Assembly (NCBI RefSeq): GCF_037975245.1
Contig: NC_092567.1
Span: forward strand, 293,501 to 357,500
From: Apostichopus japonicus
Lineage: Eukaryota; Echinodermata; Holothuroidea; Aspidochirotida; Stichopodidae
Direction: 5' to 3'
Length of the DNA stretch: 64,000 nt
Made by a program: the position numbers and the translations under genes. Below are positions 30,065 through 40,988 of this stretch, one piece after another. Numbering within the stretch: position 1 is the stretch's first letter; the number at the start of each line of letters is the position of its first letter. The notes beneath the pieces were generated by a model. It worked only from the letters and a program-made list of their open reading frames with translations, ran no database searches and was not told the origin of the DNA.

Positions 30065-32841
30065 CAGGCTCACTTTCTCCTTCAGTGAAGTTCCTTCACC
30101 TAAATATTAACAGCATCCTTTCAAAATTAAGTCTCCTTCTCAATCTTATCGCCATCCACTCCCCTGATATCATCTCCTTAAACGAAACTAAGCTAAATAT
30201 AAATTCCCATCTAAACATTCCTGGTTACCAAATTTTCAGAAAGGATGTCTCTAGGTCTAAAGGAGGAGTACTGATTGCAGTAAAAAACATTCTCAAAACT
30301 ACTCTTCTCTCAAACCCAACCCAACCTAACAACCAATCAATTGAAATTATAATCGAAAGAAATAACAGACCTCTCCATATTATTAGCTACTACAGTCCCC
30401 CACGTGAACCAATTTCCCCCGCTATTATACAAAAGTGTTCCAACAAAAATACCATTCTCTTAGGAGATCTAAATGCCCACAACATTATTTTTGGTAGCTC
30501 CAAAACTTCCGAAAAAGGTAAAGCTCTCCTTGAAATCTGCGATATCCATAATCTAACAATAATCAACCAAAACACCAAAACCAGATTAAACCCAATAAAC
30601 AACAATACAGAGCTACTTGACTACGCCATAACCTCAAATGATCTCGCAACTAAAACTCATTCAGTACAAATTTTAGAAGATGACCTAATCAGCGACCATT
30701 TCCCACTTCTTTTTGAATTAGACCTAAACCTAAACCGTCAACAAATTAAAGAACTGACTTTCAATTATGATAAAACAAATTGGACATCCTTTAAAATGGA
30801 ACTCCTAGCAAACAACACCATCCCCGAATTCAATAATAAAAACAACCAGCTAAATTACATTGATAATTACTGTGATAATATTGCCCATCATATCTTCAAT
30901 ACTTTCAAAAAACATTGTCCCTTAAAAACAAAACAAAACAGAAATCGAAAGCTCAATAAGGAGACTCTAACACTTATCAAATACAGACGCCGCCTTCGTA
31001 GATTCTACATGATCTCTCGAGATCCCACTCACAAAACCCAAATTAACCAGCTAAGAAAACAAATAAACAGACAAATATTAGCAGACGACCAAAACCGTTT
31101 AAAAAATGATTGCCATTCTATAATTAATGATAAAAACCCCAAAACCTTTTGGAAAAAACTAAAAACTATCATTAACCCCATTACCAATCCAAACACCGGT
31201 AACATAGACCAAGGACTTAAAGATAACGTAGGAAACTTGGTCACAAACATTCAAGACCAAATTAAAATTTTTGAATTATACTTTAAAGATGTTTTCAATA
31301 TCTTCCATGGCCCCTCCTATGATAATAATTTCAAAGATGAAATAGACCGTAAAATCATTAATAACGCCGAAAAGTTTATCCCTAATCCATCAGGACTTCT
31401 AAACGAAAACATCCCTCTACTTAAAGAAATAAGTCTACATGAATGGCACAATGCCACCAAAAATTGTAAAAATACCTCCTCTCCTGGTCTCGATAACATA
31501 AACTACCAAATGCTTAAAAACATCCCTCCTGTTTTCGTAACATCCCATATTATCCCACTCTTTAACGAACTCCTTAGATTGGGTTACTTCCCAAGTCCAT
31601 GGAAATCCGCAAAAATAATTTTAATACCTAAACCTAACAAAGATCGTACAAAACCTCAAAACTACCGACCAATTAGTCTCCTTCCAGCTTTGGGTAAGAT
31701 ATTCGAGAGAATTATCGACAACCGCACTAGAACCCACTTAGATCAAAACAATTTAATTTCCCCGTTTCAATCAGGCTTTCGCCAACACAAATCCACTATA
31801 AACCAAACTTTCCGCCTCTCCGAAGAAATACGCCTCGGCTTTGTTAAAAACCATTACACTACTGCTCTTTTTCTTGATGCCGAAAAGGCATTTGATAAAG
31901 CATGGCATAACGGAATCAGAATTAAACTCCTAAATTTTAATCTCCCCTCCAATTACACCAGACTTTTTTCGTCTTTTCTCATTGACCGCAATATAAAAAT
32001 CTGTTACAAAAATCAATACTCAAATTTTATCGGCCTCCATGCTGGCACCCCGCAGGGGGCTGTTCTCAGCCCTCTCCTCTACACCCTATTTGTTAATGAC
32101 CTAAATATCCCCCCTCTAACTAGGTGCAACTACAGTCAGTACGCTGACGATATAGCCATTTGGAGCACCAGTAAAAATATTCATATAACGGAACTAAATC
32201 TCAAGAAAGCAATTACACATCTAGAAAACTGGTGCTCAAAATGGAGAGTAAAAATAAATCCTTCAAAATCTAAGCTAGTTAACTTTTCCTTTCAAAACTC
32301 AAAACAACGATATCATATATCTAAAATCAACCTTTTTAACATTCCAATCACTGCCTCTCCTAGTGCAACTTTCCTTGGCATAACTTTTGATAACAAACTC
32401 ACGTTTAAACTCCATTGTGCTAGAACTGCAGGGCGCTGTTGGTCTCTACTTAAATTCCTTCAAATCCTTTCACACAAGTATAACTTCCCTCCGAATACTA
32501 TTATCCGTATCTATAAAACCAAAATAAAGCCGATCCTCAGCTACGGGAGCATCTCCCTGCTTTCCATTTCTAATAGCAACAAACAAGTTTTAAACAGAAT
32601 CCATACAACAGCCTATCGAATTGCACTGAAAATCCCTTCTTATATCGGAACCTGGCATGTTCTTCATGCGGGCAACACAACTCCTATTTTTAAACTTCTT
32701 GAAGAATTTAACATTAACCTATACCAAAACAACCTCGATAAAGACCCTTTAATCAAAGATCTTTTCCTGAAATACCAAGTCGTAAACACACACTTCCCGA
32801 ATAAACGAAACCAATCTGTCTTTTCATTCCTTAGTACTTAA
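30061..32841 (+). CDS. LINE ORF2, endonuclease and reverse transcriptase (copy C)
   Basis: 926 residues, uninterrupted. It differs from copy B by T47I, T77I and L159I, all within the endonuclease domain but away from the visible catalytic motifs. YADD and the endonuclease GDLNAH and SDH motifs are intact. Confidence 0.95.
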   Translation: MTGSLSPSVKFLHLNINSILSKLSLLLNLIAIHSPDIISLNETKLNINSHLNIPGYQIFRKDVSRSKGGVLIAVKNILKTTLLSNPTQPNNQSIEIIIERNNRPLHIISYYSPPREPISPAIIQKCSNKNTILLGDLNAHNIIFGSSKTSEKGKALLEICDIHNLTIINQNTKTRLNPINNNTELLDYAITSNDLATKTHSVQILEDDLISDHFPLLFELDLNLNRQQIKELTFNYDKTNWTSFKMELLANNTIPEFNNKNNQLNYIDNYCDNIAHHIFNTFKKHCPLKTKQNRNRKLNKETLTLIKYRRRLRRFYMISRDPTHKTQINQLRKQINRQILADDQNRLKNDCHSIINDKNPKTFWKKLKTIINPITNPNTGNIDQGLKDNVGNLVTNIQDQIKIFELYFKDVFNIFHGPSYDNNFKDEIDRKIINNAEKFIPNPSGLLNENIPLLKEISLHEWHNATKNCKNTSSPGLDNINYQMLKNIPPVFVTSHIIPLFNELLRLGYFPSPWKSAKIILIPKPNKDRTKPQNYRPISLLPALGKIFERIIDNRTRTHLDQNNLISPFQSGFRQHKSTINQTFRLSEEIRLGFVKNHYTTALFLDAEKAFDKAWHNGIRIKLLNFNLPSNYTRLFSSFLIDRNIKICYKNQYSNFIGLHAGTPQGAVLSPLLYTLFVNDLNIPPLTRCNYSQYADDIAIWSTSKNIHITELNLKKAITHLENWCSKWRVKINPSKSKLVNFSFQNSKQRYHISKINLFNIPITASPSATFLGITFDNKLTFKLHCARTAGRCWSLLKFLQILSHKYNFPPNTIIRIYKTKIKPILSYGSISLLSISNSNKQVLNRIHTTAYRIALKIPSYIGTWHVLHAGNTTPIFKLLEEFNINLYQNNLDKDPLIKDLFLKYQVVNTHFPNKRNQSVFSFLST

Positions 32842-33199
32842 GAACTTAAACCCCAATCAATAGAAATCTCTCCCTCGCTAGCCCTTTGTCTCCTTTGTCC
32901 CCTGACTTCGGGTTCTTTCCTCCATTCACCCATGGCTTTCTATTCAATGCTATTGTAACGATACTTCACTTATCAACCATTCCCTGGCTCAACAAAGACA
33001 ACTGATCCCCAGAAAAAAAAAAAAAAAAAAAAAAAAAAAAACGTTGTCTTTTCTTTGAAAACAATTCTATTATCCCCCGCAGGACCTCTTGCGAGGTCGA
33101 TCAGGGGTAAAATTTCGTTTACTACTACATAATTACAAAACAAACATACATTTGATATCGTTCTAACCTGACCCGACAGTAAATAGCAACACGAGAAAG

Positions 33200-33763
33200 A
33201 TGTCCGCAGTCGTTGCAAAGAGACCTGCTCAACCAAGCACCCTCGATATGATCGTCAAGGCGATTACAACCAGGCATGAAGCTAGAGGTTCATCCGTAGC
33301 CGGCATTAAGTCAACCCTACAAGCAATGGAGTTCGACACAAAGAAGAAGAACACCCTCATCAACTCGGCACTCAAGAGAGGAGTAGCAACCGGTGTGTTG
33401 AAGCAAGTCAAAGGCGTCGGCGCAACGGGAACTTTCAAGATCGACACCAATTCAGCGAAGGCAGCCGAAAAAGCCAAGGCGCAGAAGGAGAAAGAAAGGG
33501 CAAAGACAGCTGCCAAGAAACAGAAAGAAAAGGAGAAGAAAGCCGCAGTACGAGAGAAAGCTAAGGCCAAGAAGGCTGCTGCTAAGACAAAGAAACCCTC
33601 ACCGAAAGCTAAGAAAACCACCAAGCCAAAGAAGAAAACCACCAAGACACCCACCAAGAAAGCCGTAGTCAAGAAAGCCGTAGTCAAGAAAGCCGTGAAA
33701 CCGAAGAAAACAGTTAAGCCCAAGACGTCCGCCACCAAACCTAAGAAGACAACTAAGAAGTAG
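33200..33763 (+). CDS. H1: Linker histone H1, unit 13
   Basis: The protein is identical to unit 2. LINE C separates it from its TATA box (28598..28605). The stem-loop at 33792..33807 is the fully paired AAGAGCC form; C-run is 10; AATAAA at 33941..33946. The spacer downstream carries a GTAGTACT variant near 35032 that recurs only downstream of unit 19. Confidence 0.97.
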   Translation: MSAVVAKRPAQPSTLDMIVKAITTRHEARGSSVAGIKSTLQAMEFDTKKKNTLINSALKRGVATGVLKQVKGVGATGTFKIDTNSAKAAEKAKAQKEKERAKTAAKKQKEKEKKAAVREKAKAKKAAAKTKKPSPKAKKTTKPKKKTTKTPTKKAVVKKAVVKKAVKPKKTVKPKTSATKPKKTTKK

Positions 33764-33791
33764 CCAGTATCAGACGTGTCTCAAAACCAAC

Positions 33792-33807
33792 GGCTCTTTT
33801 AAGAGCC
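33792..33807 (+). terminator. Histone stem-loop, fully paired variant (unit 13)
   Basis: GGCTCT pairs with AGAGCC; G-to-A at 33804 turns the U-G wobble of other units into a U-A pair. The same variant is found in units 14 (36170..36185), 19 (55832..55847) and 20 (58210..58225), the units flanking the two SINE copies. Confidence 0.9.
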
Positions 33808-35137
33808 ATCCAAATCACTGAAAGGGCTACTCTCGCTACTCCTCAAACATGCTTTTGTCTTTGTCTACTTTATTTCATTATCAAATCCCCCCCCCCACCC
33901 CCTCTCCACCCGAACACCACCACAACACAAGTTCTCAGTCAATAAAATGACGGAGACCGGCAACTCAAACAGATTTCATGTTGAAAATGCAAAAGCCGAA
34001 AGGGCATCCCGAAAATAATCAATTTCGAGAATATGGAAGTATCCCTTCCTTCCATCGTCTCTCACTCCCAGACGCAAACTAATGAAACAATCAAAACTTA
34101 AAATCCGCTGTCCAACACACTTGCGGACACCCGGCCGCACGAAGTTGTTAACCGTGCATATAGATATAAGGATATTTGTGCTATGTATGGGCTATTAAAA
34201 CGATTGCCACTAACAATTTGGAAAAGGAAAATCTAACAAACCTGATCTTCGAAAATTACGCAACTACTTTTAACTGCAATATGAGTCACTGCGGCGAGCT
34301 GGTCCCAATTTTGTCGGAGACACTTTGCACGACGATAGGGTCGGTGCGATAAATGCGAGGGCAATTCCTAATCGAGTCAGGTCAATTATCAGAAAATCAG
34401 TGGTGATCAAGTGATGGGCATCCGTCGAAAAGGTTAACCGTATGGAAAAGTCCACATCAGGGTGACTTTTTGTACATGTTTCCAGTTATCACCATTCCTC
34501 TGGATGCTTGCATGTTAAAGCTTTCTAAATAAACTACCGATGGTGCAAAACTCGGGAGGATTGCAGGTGATTACGGCATCTAAGCAATTCGTTGCAGGTA
34601 TCGTATGGTAGGTACGTAGCCCAAATTCTAGTATGCAGTAAGCCATAGGTCTGCAGTCGTTCCATTGCACACAAAATATATCGCAGAAAGCAAGTTTAAC
34701 GGATGGTTGAACTTCTCCTTAGTCTGATCGCTTATGATGGTGACATCTTGAATTAACTCTTGATGAAATTTTCATTTCAATTCATTACACTTAAGTGACT
34801 GAAACTGCCAGACAATATATAGACGTGTATGTATTAGTTGCGAATGAAAACTTTTGACTTCTATTCTTGTCCGAAAATAGAGCACGACAAGCTTCGAATC
34901 GGTACTTTGAAAACTATCACACGATTGTTTAGATTGAGCTCCTTTCGCCTATTCTGGTTTGGTTTTACCAAAGGCAGTGAAAGTATCTAGAATTTTGAAT
35001 TGAATAAAACAGTTTAAAACAGGTAGTACTTGTACGTCAGTGTGATTAGGTCCACGACCAATCAAGACAGAGATCGAGGGTAGTTTCGTTCACGTCCGCC
35101 AGGACTAATATATTAAACAAAAAGAATCAGTCATAAT

Positions 35138-35501
35138 GTAGAGCGGTGAGGTGGCAGAACGGGAGAGTACACGTCTGCAGTACCTGAGGTCCCTGGTTCA
35201 AACCTCGGTGTTGACACTGACACCAATTTCACCCCGCTCCTTTCTCGTAGTAGGAAAGTGGCTACACGTGGAAAGCGGTACTCACGTCCTTCGGAGGGGA
35301 CGTTAAATTGCGGTCCCGGGAGCAGGACTACACACCCCTGCCTCGTTACTTCAGGGCACTATTCGAAAAGAGAAGGCGAGATTCGCCGGTGTCTTTCCAC
35401 ACACAAAAACTTGGAACCTCAATGATTTCCGACTAAGGATTTCCTTAGTCTGCTGAAGCACCTTCGGGTGGAAGCGTAATACGAGGTGTATCATATCATA
35501 T
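35138..35501 (+). mobile_element. tRNA-headed SINE, copy 1
   Basis: 364 bp between copies of CAGTCATAAT (35128..35137 and 35502..35511; the match runs to 12 bases if ATC is counted). A tRNA-like head has an A box TGGCAGAACGG at 35152..35162 and a B box GGTTCAAACC at 35195..35204, the RNA polymerase III internal promoter. The middle has a CTTCGGAGGGGACGTTAAA block resembling central domains in other invertebrate SINEs (from memory). The 3' part has a perfect 8-bp hairpin, GACTAAGG (35431..35438) with CCTTAGTC (35443..35450), then CACC-TTCG-GGTG, then an ATC-rich tail. No coding capacity; it would depend on a LINE. Its tail differs from the LINE here, yet it used the same target. Confidence 0.88.
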
Positions 35502-35577
35502 CAGTCATAATTACAAAACAAACATACATTTGATATCGTTCTAACCTGACCCGACAGTAAATAGCAACACGAGAAAG

Positions 35578-36141
35578 ATGTCCGCAGTCGTTGCAAAGAG
35601 ACCTGCTCAACCAAGCACCCTCGATATGATCGTCAAGGCGATTACAACCAGGCATGAAGCTAGAGGTTCATCCGTAGCCGGCATTAAGTCAACCCTACAA
35701 GCAATGGAGTTCGACACAAAGAAGAAGAACACCCTCATCAACTCGGCACTCAAGAGAGGAGTAGCAACCGGTGTGTTGAAGCAAGTCAAAGGCGTCGGCG
35801 CAACGGGAACTTTCAAGATCGACACCAATTCAGCGAAGGCAGCCGAAAAAGCCAAGGCGCAGAAGGAGAAAGAAAGGGCAAAGACAGCTGCCAAGAAACA
35901 GAAAGAAAAGGAGAAGAAAGCCGCAGTACGAGAGAAAGCTAAGGCCAAGAAGGCTGCTGCTAAGACAAAGAAACCCTCACCGAAAGCTAAGAAAACCACC
36001 AAGCCAAAGAAGAAAACCACCAAGACACCCACCAAGAAAGCCGTAGTCAAGAAAGCCGTAGTCAAGAAAGCCGTGAAACCGAAGAAAACAGTTAAGCCCA
36101 AGACGTCCGCCACCAAACCTAAGAAGACAACTAAGAAGTAG
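35578..36141 (+). CDS. H1: Linker histone H1, unit 14
   Basis: The protein is identical to unit 2. SINE copy 1 lies between its TATA (35109..35116) and the gene, adding 374 bases. The stem-loop at 36170..36185 is the fully paired form, C-run is 11, AATAAA at 36320..36325. Confidence 0.97.
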   Translation: MSAVVAKRPAQPSTLDMIVKAITTRHEARGSSVAGIKSTLQAMEFDTKKKNTLINSALKRGVATGVLKQVKGVGATGTFKIDTNSAKAAEKAKAQKEKERAKTAAKKQKEKEKKAAVREKAKAKKAAAKTKKPSPKAKKTTKPKKKTTKTPTKKAVVKKAVVKKAVKPKKTVKPKTSATKPKKTTKK

Positions 36142-37582
36142 CCAGTATCAGACGTGTCTCAAAACCAACGGCTCTTTTAAGAGCCATCCAAATCACTGAA
36201 AGGGCTACTCTCGCTACTCCTCAAACATGCTTTTGTCTTTGTCTACTTTATTTCATTATCAAATCCCCCCCCCCCACCCCCTCTCCACCCGAACACCACC
36301 ACAACACAAGTTCTCAGTCAATAAAATGACGGAGACCGGCAACTCAAACAGATTTCATGTTGAAAATGCAAAAGCCGAAAGGGCATCCCGAAAATAATCA
36401 ATTTCGAGAATATGGAAGTATCCCTTCCTTCCATCGTCTCTCACTCCCAGACGCAAACTAATGAAACAATCAAAACTTAAAATCCGCTGTCCAACACACT
36501 TGCGGACACCCGGCCGCACGAAGTTGTTAACCGTGCATATAGATATAAGGATATTTGTGCTATGTATGGGCTATTAAAACGATTGCCACTAACAATTTGG
36601 AAAAGGAAAATCTAACAAACCTGATCTTCGAAAATTACGCAACTACTTTTAACTGCAATATGAGTCACTGCGGCGAGCTGGTCCCAATTTTGTCGGAGAC
36701 ACTTTGCACGACGATAGGGTCGGTGCGATAAATGCGAGGGCAATTCCTAATCGAGTCAGGTCAATTATCAGAAAATCAGTGGTGATCAAGTGATGGGCAT
36801 CCGTCGAAAAGGTTAACCGTATGGAAAAGTCCACATCAGGGTGACTTTTTGTACATGTTTCCAGTTATCACCATTCCTCTGGATGCTTGCATGTTAAAGC
36901 TTTCTAAATAAACTACCGATGGTGCAAAACTCGGGAGGATTGCAGGTGATTACGGCATCTAAGCAATTCGTTGCAGGTATCGTATGGTAGGTACGTAGCC
37001 CAAATTCTAGTATGCAGTAAGCCATAGGTCTGCAGTCGTTCCATTGCACACAAAATATATCGCAGAAAGCAAGTTTAACGGATGGTTGAACTTCTCCTTA
37101 GTCTGATCGCTTATGATGGTGACATCTTGAATTAACTCTTGATGAAATTTTCATTTCAATTCATTACACTTAAGTGACTGAAACTGCCAGACAATATATA
37201 GACGTGTATGTATTAGTTGCGAATGAAAACTTTTGACTTCTATTCTTGTCCGAAAATAGAGCACGACAAGCTTCGAATCGGTACTTTGAAAACTATCACA
37301 CGATTGTTTAGATTGAGCTCCTTTCGCCTATTCTGGTTTGGTTTTACCAAAGGCAGTGAAAGTATCTAGAATTTTGAATTGAATAAAACAGTTTAAAACA
37401 GGTAGTGCTTGTACGTCAGTGTGATTAGGTCCACGACCAATCAAGACAGAGATCGAGGGTAGTTTCGTTCACGTCCGCCAGGACTAATATATTAAACAAA
37501 AAGAATCAGTCATAATTACAAAACAAACATACATTTGATATCGTTCTAACCTGACCCGACAGTAAATAGCAACACGAGAAAG

Positions 37583-38146
37583 ATGTCCGCAGTCGTTGCA
37601 AAGAGACCTGCTCAACCAAGCACCCTCGATATGATCGTCAAGGCGATTACAACCAGGCATGAAGCTAGAGGTTCATCCGTAGCCGGCATTAAGTCAACCC
37701 TACAAGCAATGGAGTTCGACACAAAGAAGAAGAACACCCTCATCAACTCGGCACTCAAGAGAGGAGTAGCAACCGGTGTGTTGAAGCAAGTCAAAGGCGT
37801 CGGCGCAACGGGAACTTTCAAGATCGACACCAATTCAGCGAAGGCAGCCGAAAAAGCCAAGGCGCAGAAGGAGAAAGAAAGGGCAAAGACAGCTGCCAAG
37901 AAACAGAAAGAAAAGGAGAAGAAAGCCGCAGTACGAGAGAAAGCTAAGGCCAAGAAGGCTGCTGCTAAGACAAAGAAACCCTCACCGAAAGCTAAGAAAA
38001 CCACCAAGCCAAAGAAGAAAACCACCAAGACACCCACCAAGAAAGCCGTAGTCAAGAAAGCCGTAGTCAAGAAAGCCGTGAAACCGAAGAAAACAGTTAA
38101 GCCCAAGACGTCCGCCACCAAACCTAAGAAGACAACTAAGAAGTAG
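37583..38146 (+). CDS. H1: Linker histone H1, unit 15
   Basis: The protein is identical to unit 2. TATA lies at 37488..37495, stem-loop at 38175..38190 (wobble form), C-run is 10, AATAAA at 38324..38329. It joins the two higher-order segments. Confidence 0.97.
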   Translation: MSAVVAKRPAQPSTLDMIVKAITTRHEARGSSVAGIKSTLQAMEFDTKKKNTLINSALKRGVATGVLKQVKGVGATGTFKIDTNSAKAAEKAKAQKEKERAKTAAKKQKEKEKKAAVREKAKAKKAAAKTKKPSPKAKKTTKPKKKTTKTPTKKAVVKKAVVKKAVKPKKTVKPKTSATKPKKTTKK

Positions 38147-39833
38147 CCAGTATCAGACGTGTCTCAAAACCAACGGCTCTTTTAAGGGCCATCCAAATCA
38201 CTGAAAGGGCTACTCTCGCTACTCCTCAAACATGCTTTTGTCTTTGTCTACTTTATTTCATTATCAAATCCCCCCCCCCACCCCCTCTCCACCCGAACAC
38301 CACCACAACACAAGTTCTCAGTCAATAAAATGACGGAGACCGGCAACTCAAACAGATTTCATGTTGAAAATGCAAAAGCCGAAAGGGCATCCCGAAAATA
38401 ATCAATTTCGAGAATATGGAAGTATCCCTTCCTTCCATCGTCTCTCACTCCCAGACGCAAACTAATGAAACAATCAAAACTTAAAATCCGCTGTCCAACA
38501 CACTTGCGGACACCCGGCCGCACGAAGTTGTTAACCGTGCATATAGATATAAGGATATTTGTGCTATGTATGGGCTATTAAAACGATTGCCACTAACAAT
38601 TTGGAAAAGGAAAATCTAACAAACCTGATCTTCGAAAATTACGCAACTACTTTTAACTGCAATATGAGTCACTGCGGCGAGCTGGTCCCAATTTTGTCGG
38701 AGACACTTTGCACGACGATAGGGTCGGTGCGATAAATGCGAGGGCAATTCCTAATCGAGTCAGGTCAATTATCAGAAAATCAGTGGTGATCAAGTGATGG
38801 GCATCCGTCGAAAAGGTTAACCGTATGGAAAAGTCCACATCAGGGTGACTTTTTGTACATGTTTCCAGTTATCACCATTCCTCTGGATGCTTGCATGTTA
38901 AAGCTTTCTAAATAAACTACCGATGGTGCAAAACTCGGGAGGATTGCAGGTGATTACGGCATCTAAGCAATTCGTTGCAGGTATCGTATGGTAGGTACGT
39001 AGCCCAAATTCTAGTATGCAGTAAGCCATAGGTCTGCAGTCGTTCCATTGCACACAAAATATATCGCAGAAAGCAAGTTTAACGGATGGTTGAACTTCTC
39101 CTTAGTCTGATCGCTTATGATGGTGACATCTTGAATTAACTCTTGATGAAATTTTCATTTCAATTCATTACACTTAAGTGACTGAAACTGCCAGACAATA
39201 TATAGACGTGTATGTATTAGTTGCGAATGAAAACTTTTGACTTCTATTCTTGTCCGAAAATAGAGCACGACAAGCTTCGAATCGGTACTTTGAAAACTAT
39301 CACACGATTGTTTAGATTGAGCTCCTTTCGCCTATTCTGGTTTGGTTTTACCAAAGGCAGTGAAAGTATCTAGAATTTTGAATTGAATAAAACAGTTTAA
39401 AACAGGTAGTGCTTGTACGTCAGTGTGATTAGGTCCACGACCAATCAAGACAGAGATCGAGGGTAGTTTCGTTCACGTCCGCCAGGACTAATATATTAAA
39501 CAAAAAGAATCAGTCATAATTACAAAACAAACATACATTTGATATCGTTCTAATCGTTCAAAAAACAAGTTTTCTTATACGTTCATGTTTACAATCACTT
39601 CTATACTTGTATAGCGCCATCAATTGAGCCTTTACACCTTCACTTACCCGCCATTCTATATCAGAACGCGTCCTCAGCTACATATACATCAAGGATTGTA
39701 GTGTAAACGGAATATATTTCTTCCGTCCGCCGTTTTAGGCTGGAGTCTAATTTTTCTTTCTGGTAAGTGAAGCATTGTTTTTAATATCATTGTTTAAGAA
39801 GCCATTTCCAACCCGTAGAAGGGGCTTGCCAAT

Positions 39834-40988
39834 ATGGCAACCCCTGGCCCACTAGAACCCTTAGAGATTGAAAACTTAGACCTATCCACCCTAGACCTAG
39901 ATATTAATGATTGGATTCCGGTCCATAACATCAGAAAACGTCAACGCCCAAACTCCGTAGAAACAAATCCATCACCAAATACCAAACCGACCTCTAAAAA
40001 GACCTCCCAAACAATAATTGTCTCTGGAATACTGCCTGAAATATCAAACAATCCTATCAAACTAGCAAAACTAATCAACGAAGAAAAGCCAGCTGCAGTT
40101 ATAACCAACATAAACCGTCTAAGAAGCAATGACATACTTATCACCCCCCATGATCCTAAATCTTCAAACGTCCTCCTACAACCATGGACACAACAATCTA
40201 AACTAGGCAATCCCAAACCAAGAATCCCTCAAAATATCAAACAAAAGACTTTCTCAGTGGTAGCATGCGGTATCAACCCAGAAGTAGAAACTAAAGACAT
40301 AGAGCAACAACTGAAAGACCAAGAATACTCTCCAATAATTGTAAAAAGACTGATCAGTCGTGCTACCAACAACCCTACCTGGAAAATCAAAATAACATTC
40401 AATGACCAAGAATCACAAAAATCCCTCTTAACTAATGGCCTTTACCTGGGCTACTCAAAACACAAGACCGAAGAATATCAAGAACCACCACAAATTAATC
40501 AATGTTTCAAATGCCAAAAGTTCGGGCACACTCACCACACATGTAAAAACGAGACCCGTTGCCTAAGATGTGGTGAAAATCATAGAGTTAAAGACTGCCC
40601 TTCAAAACGAGAAAATACAAAATGCGCCAACTGCTCTGGATCCCATGCTGCCCTTTACAAAGGCTGCCCTAAATTTAAAGAAGCCAAATTTGAAGCAAAA
40701 ACTAAACAACAAGAACAAAGAACCTATGCCAATGTCACCAAAAATACCCCTAAAATTGAGGTAACAAACAAAATCTCAAAAGAAGAAAAGATTAACATAT
40801 CAATGTTTGTAATCGAAATGATTCAATATACCCTTCAAAAGGCAAAAATAAACGTTAAAGCTGACGACATAGCCAGTTACGCCACTGTGTTGGCACTTAA
40901 ACATCTTAACTTAAATGCCCCTAAATCTGTTTTCATGGAACGTCTCTACCAACCTTCCATTTTTAGCCCTCCTGTAGCCCATAAATGA
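39834..40988 (+). CDS. LINE ORF1, zinc-knuckle protein (copy D)
   Basis: 384 residues, identical in protein to copy B, including A87. Stop and ORF2 start overlap at 40985..40988. Confidence 0.92.
   Translation: MATPGPLEPLEIENLDLSTLDLDINDWIPVHNIRKRQRPNSVETNPSPNTKPTSKKTSQTIIVSGILPEISNNPIKLAKLINEEKPAAVITNINRLRSNDILITPHDPKSSNVLLQPWTQQSKLGNPKPRIPQNIKQKTFSVVACGINPEVETKDIEQQLKDQEYSPIIVKRLISRATNNPTWKIKITFNDQESQKSLLTNGLYLGYSKHKTEEYQEPPQINQCFKCQKFGHTHHTCKNETRCLRCGENHRVKDCPSKRENTKCANCSGSHAALYKGCPKFKEAKFEAKTKQQEQRTYANVTKNTPKIEVTNKISKEEKINISMFVIEMIQYTLQKAKINVKADDIASYATVLALKHLNLNAPKSVFMERLYQPSIFSPPVAHK

Larger units (their letters stand above)
28632..33128 (+). mobile_element. Full-length Jockey-type LINE, copy C
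   Basis: A 4,497-bp copy with both frames open. The target duplication is 10 bp, ATAATTACAA, at 28622..28631 and 33129..33138. The 5' filler (28632..28642) differs from copy B: it holds an extra AAAGTTTTC directly repeating the element's own first bases, as if the reverse transcriptase had slipped or restarted at the RNA end. The A-run is 29 (33013..33041). The 3'UTR carries GTCCCC where copy B has GTCAAC. B and C are thus independent insertions 12 to 30 bases apart in target position. Confidence 0.95.
20118..36141 (+). repeat. Higher-order segment, copy 1
   Basis: Order: LINE B, H1 with S84, H1, LINE C, H1 with paired stem-loop, SINE, H1 with paired stem-loop. The same order with the same junctions and variants recurs at 39554..58181, except for one extra unit there. 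The limits given are the outermost diagnostic features; true breakpoints cannot be placed among near-identical units. Confidence 0.88.

Noticed and set aside
35138-35215. A functional tRNA gene
   Set aside because: A and B boxes are present, but the sequence continues into a SINE body with a target duplication, and no clean acceptor stem is formed.
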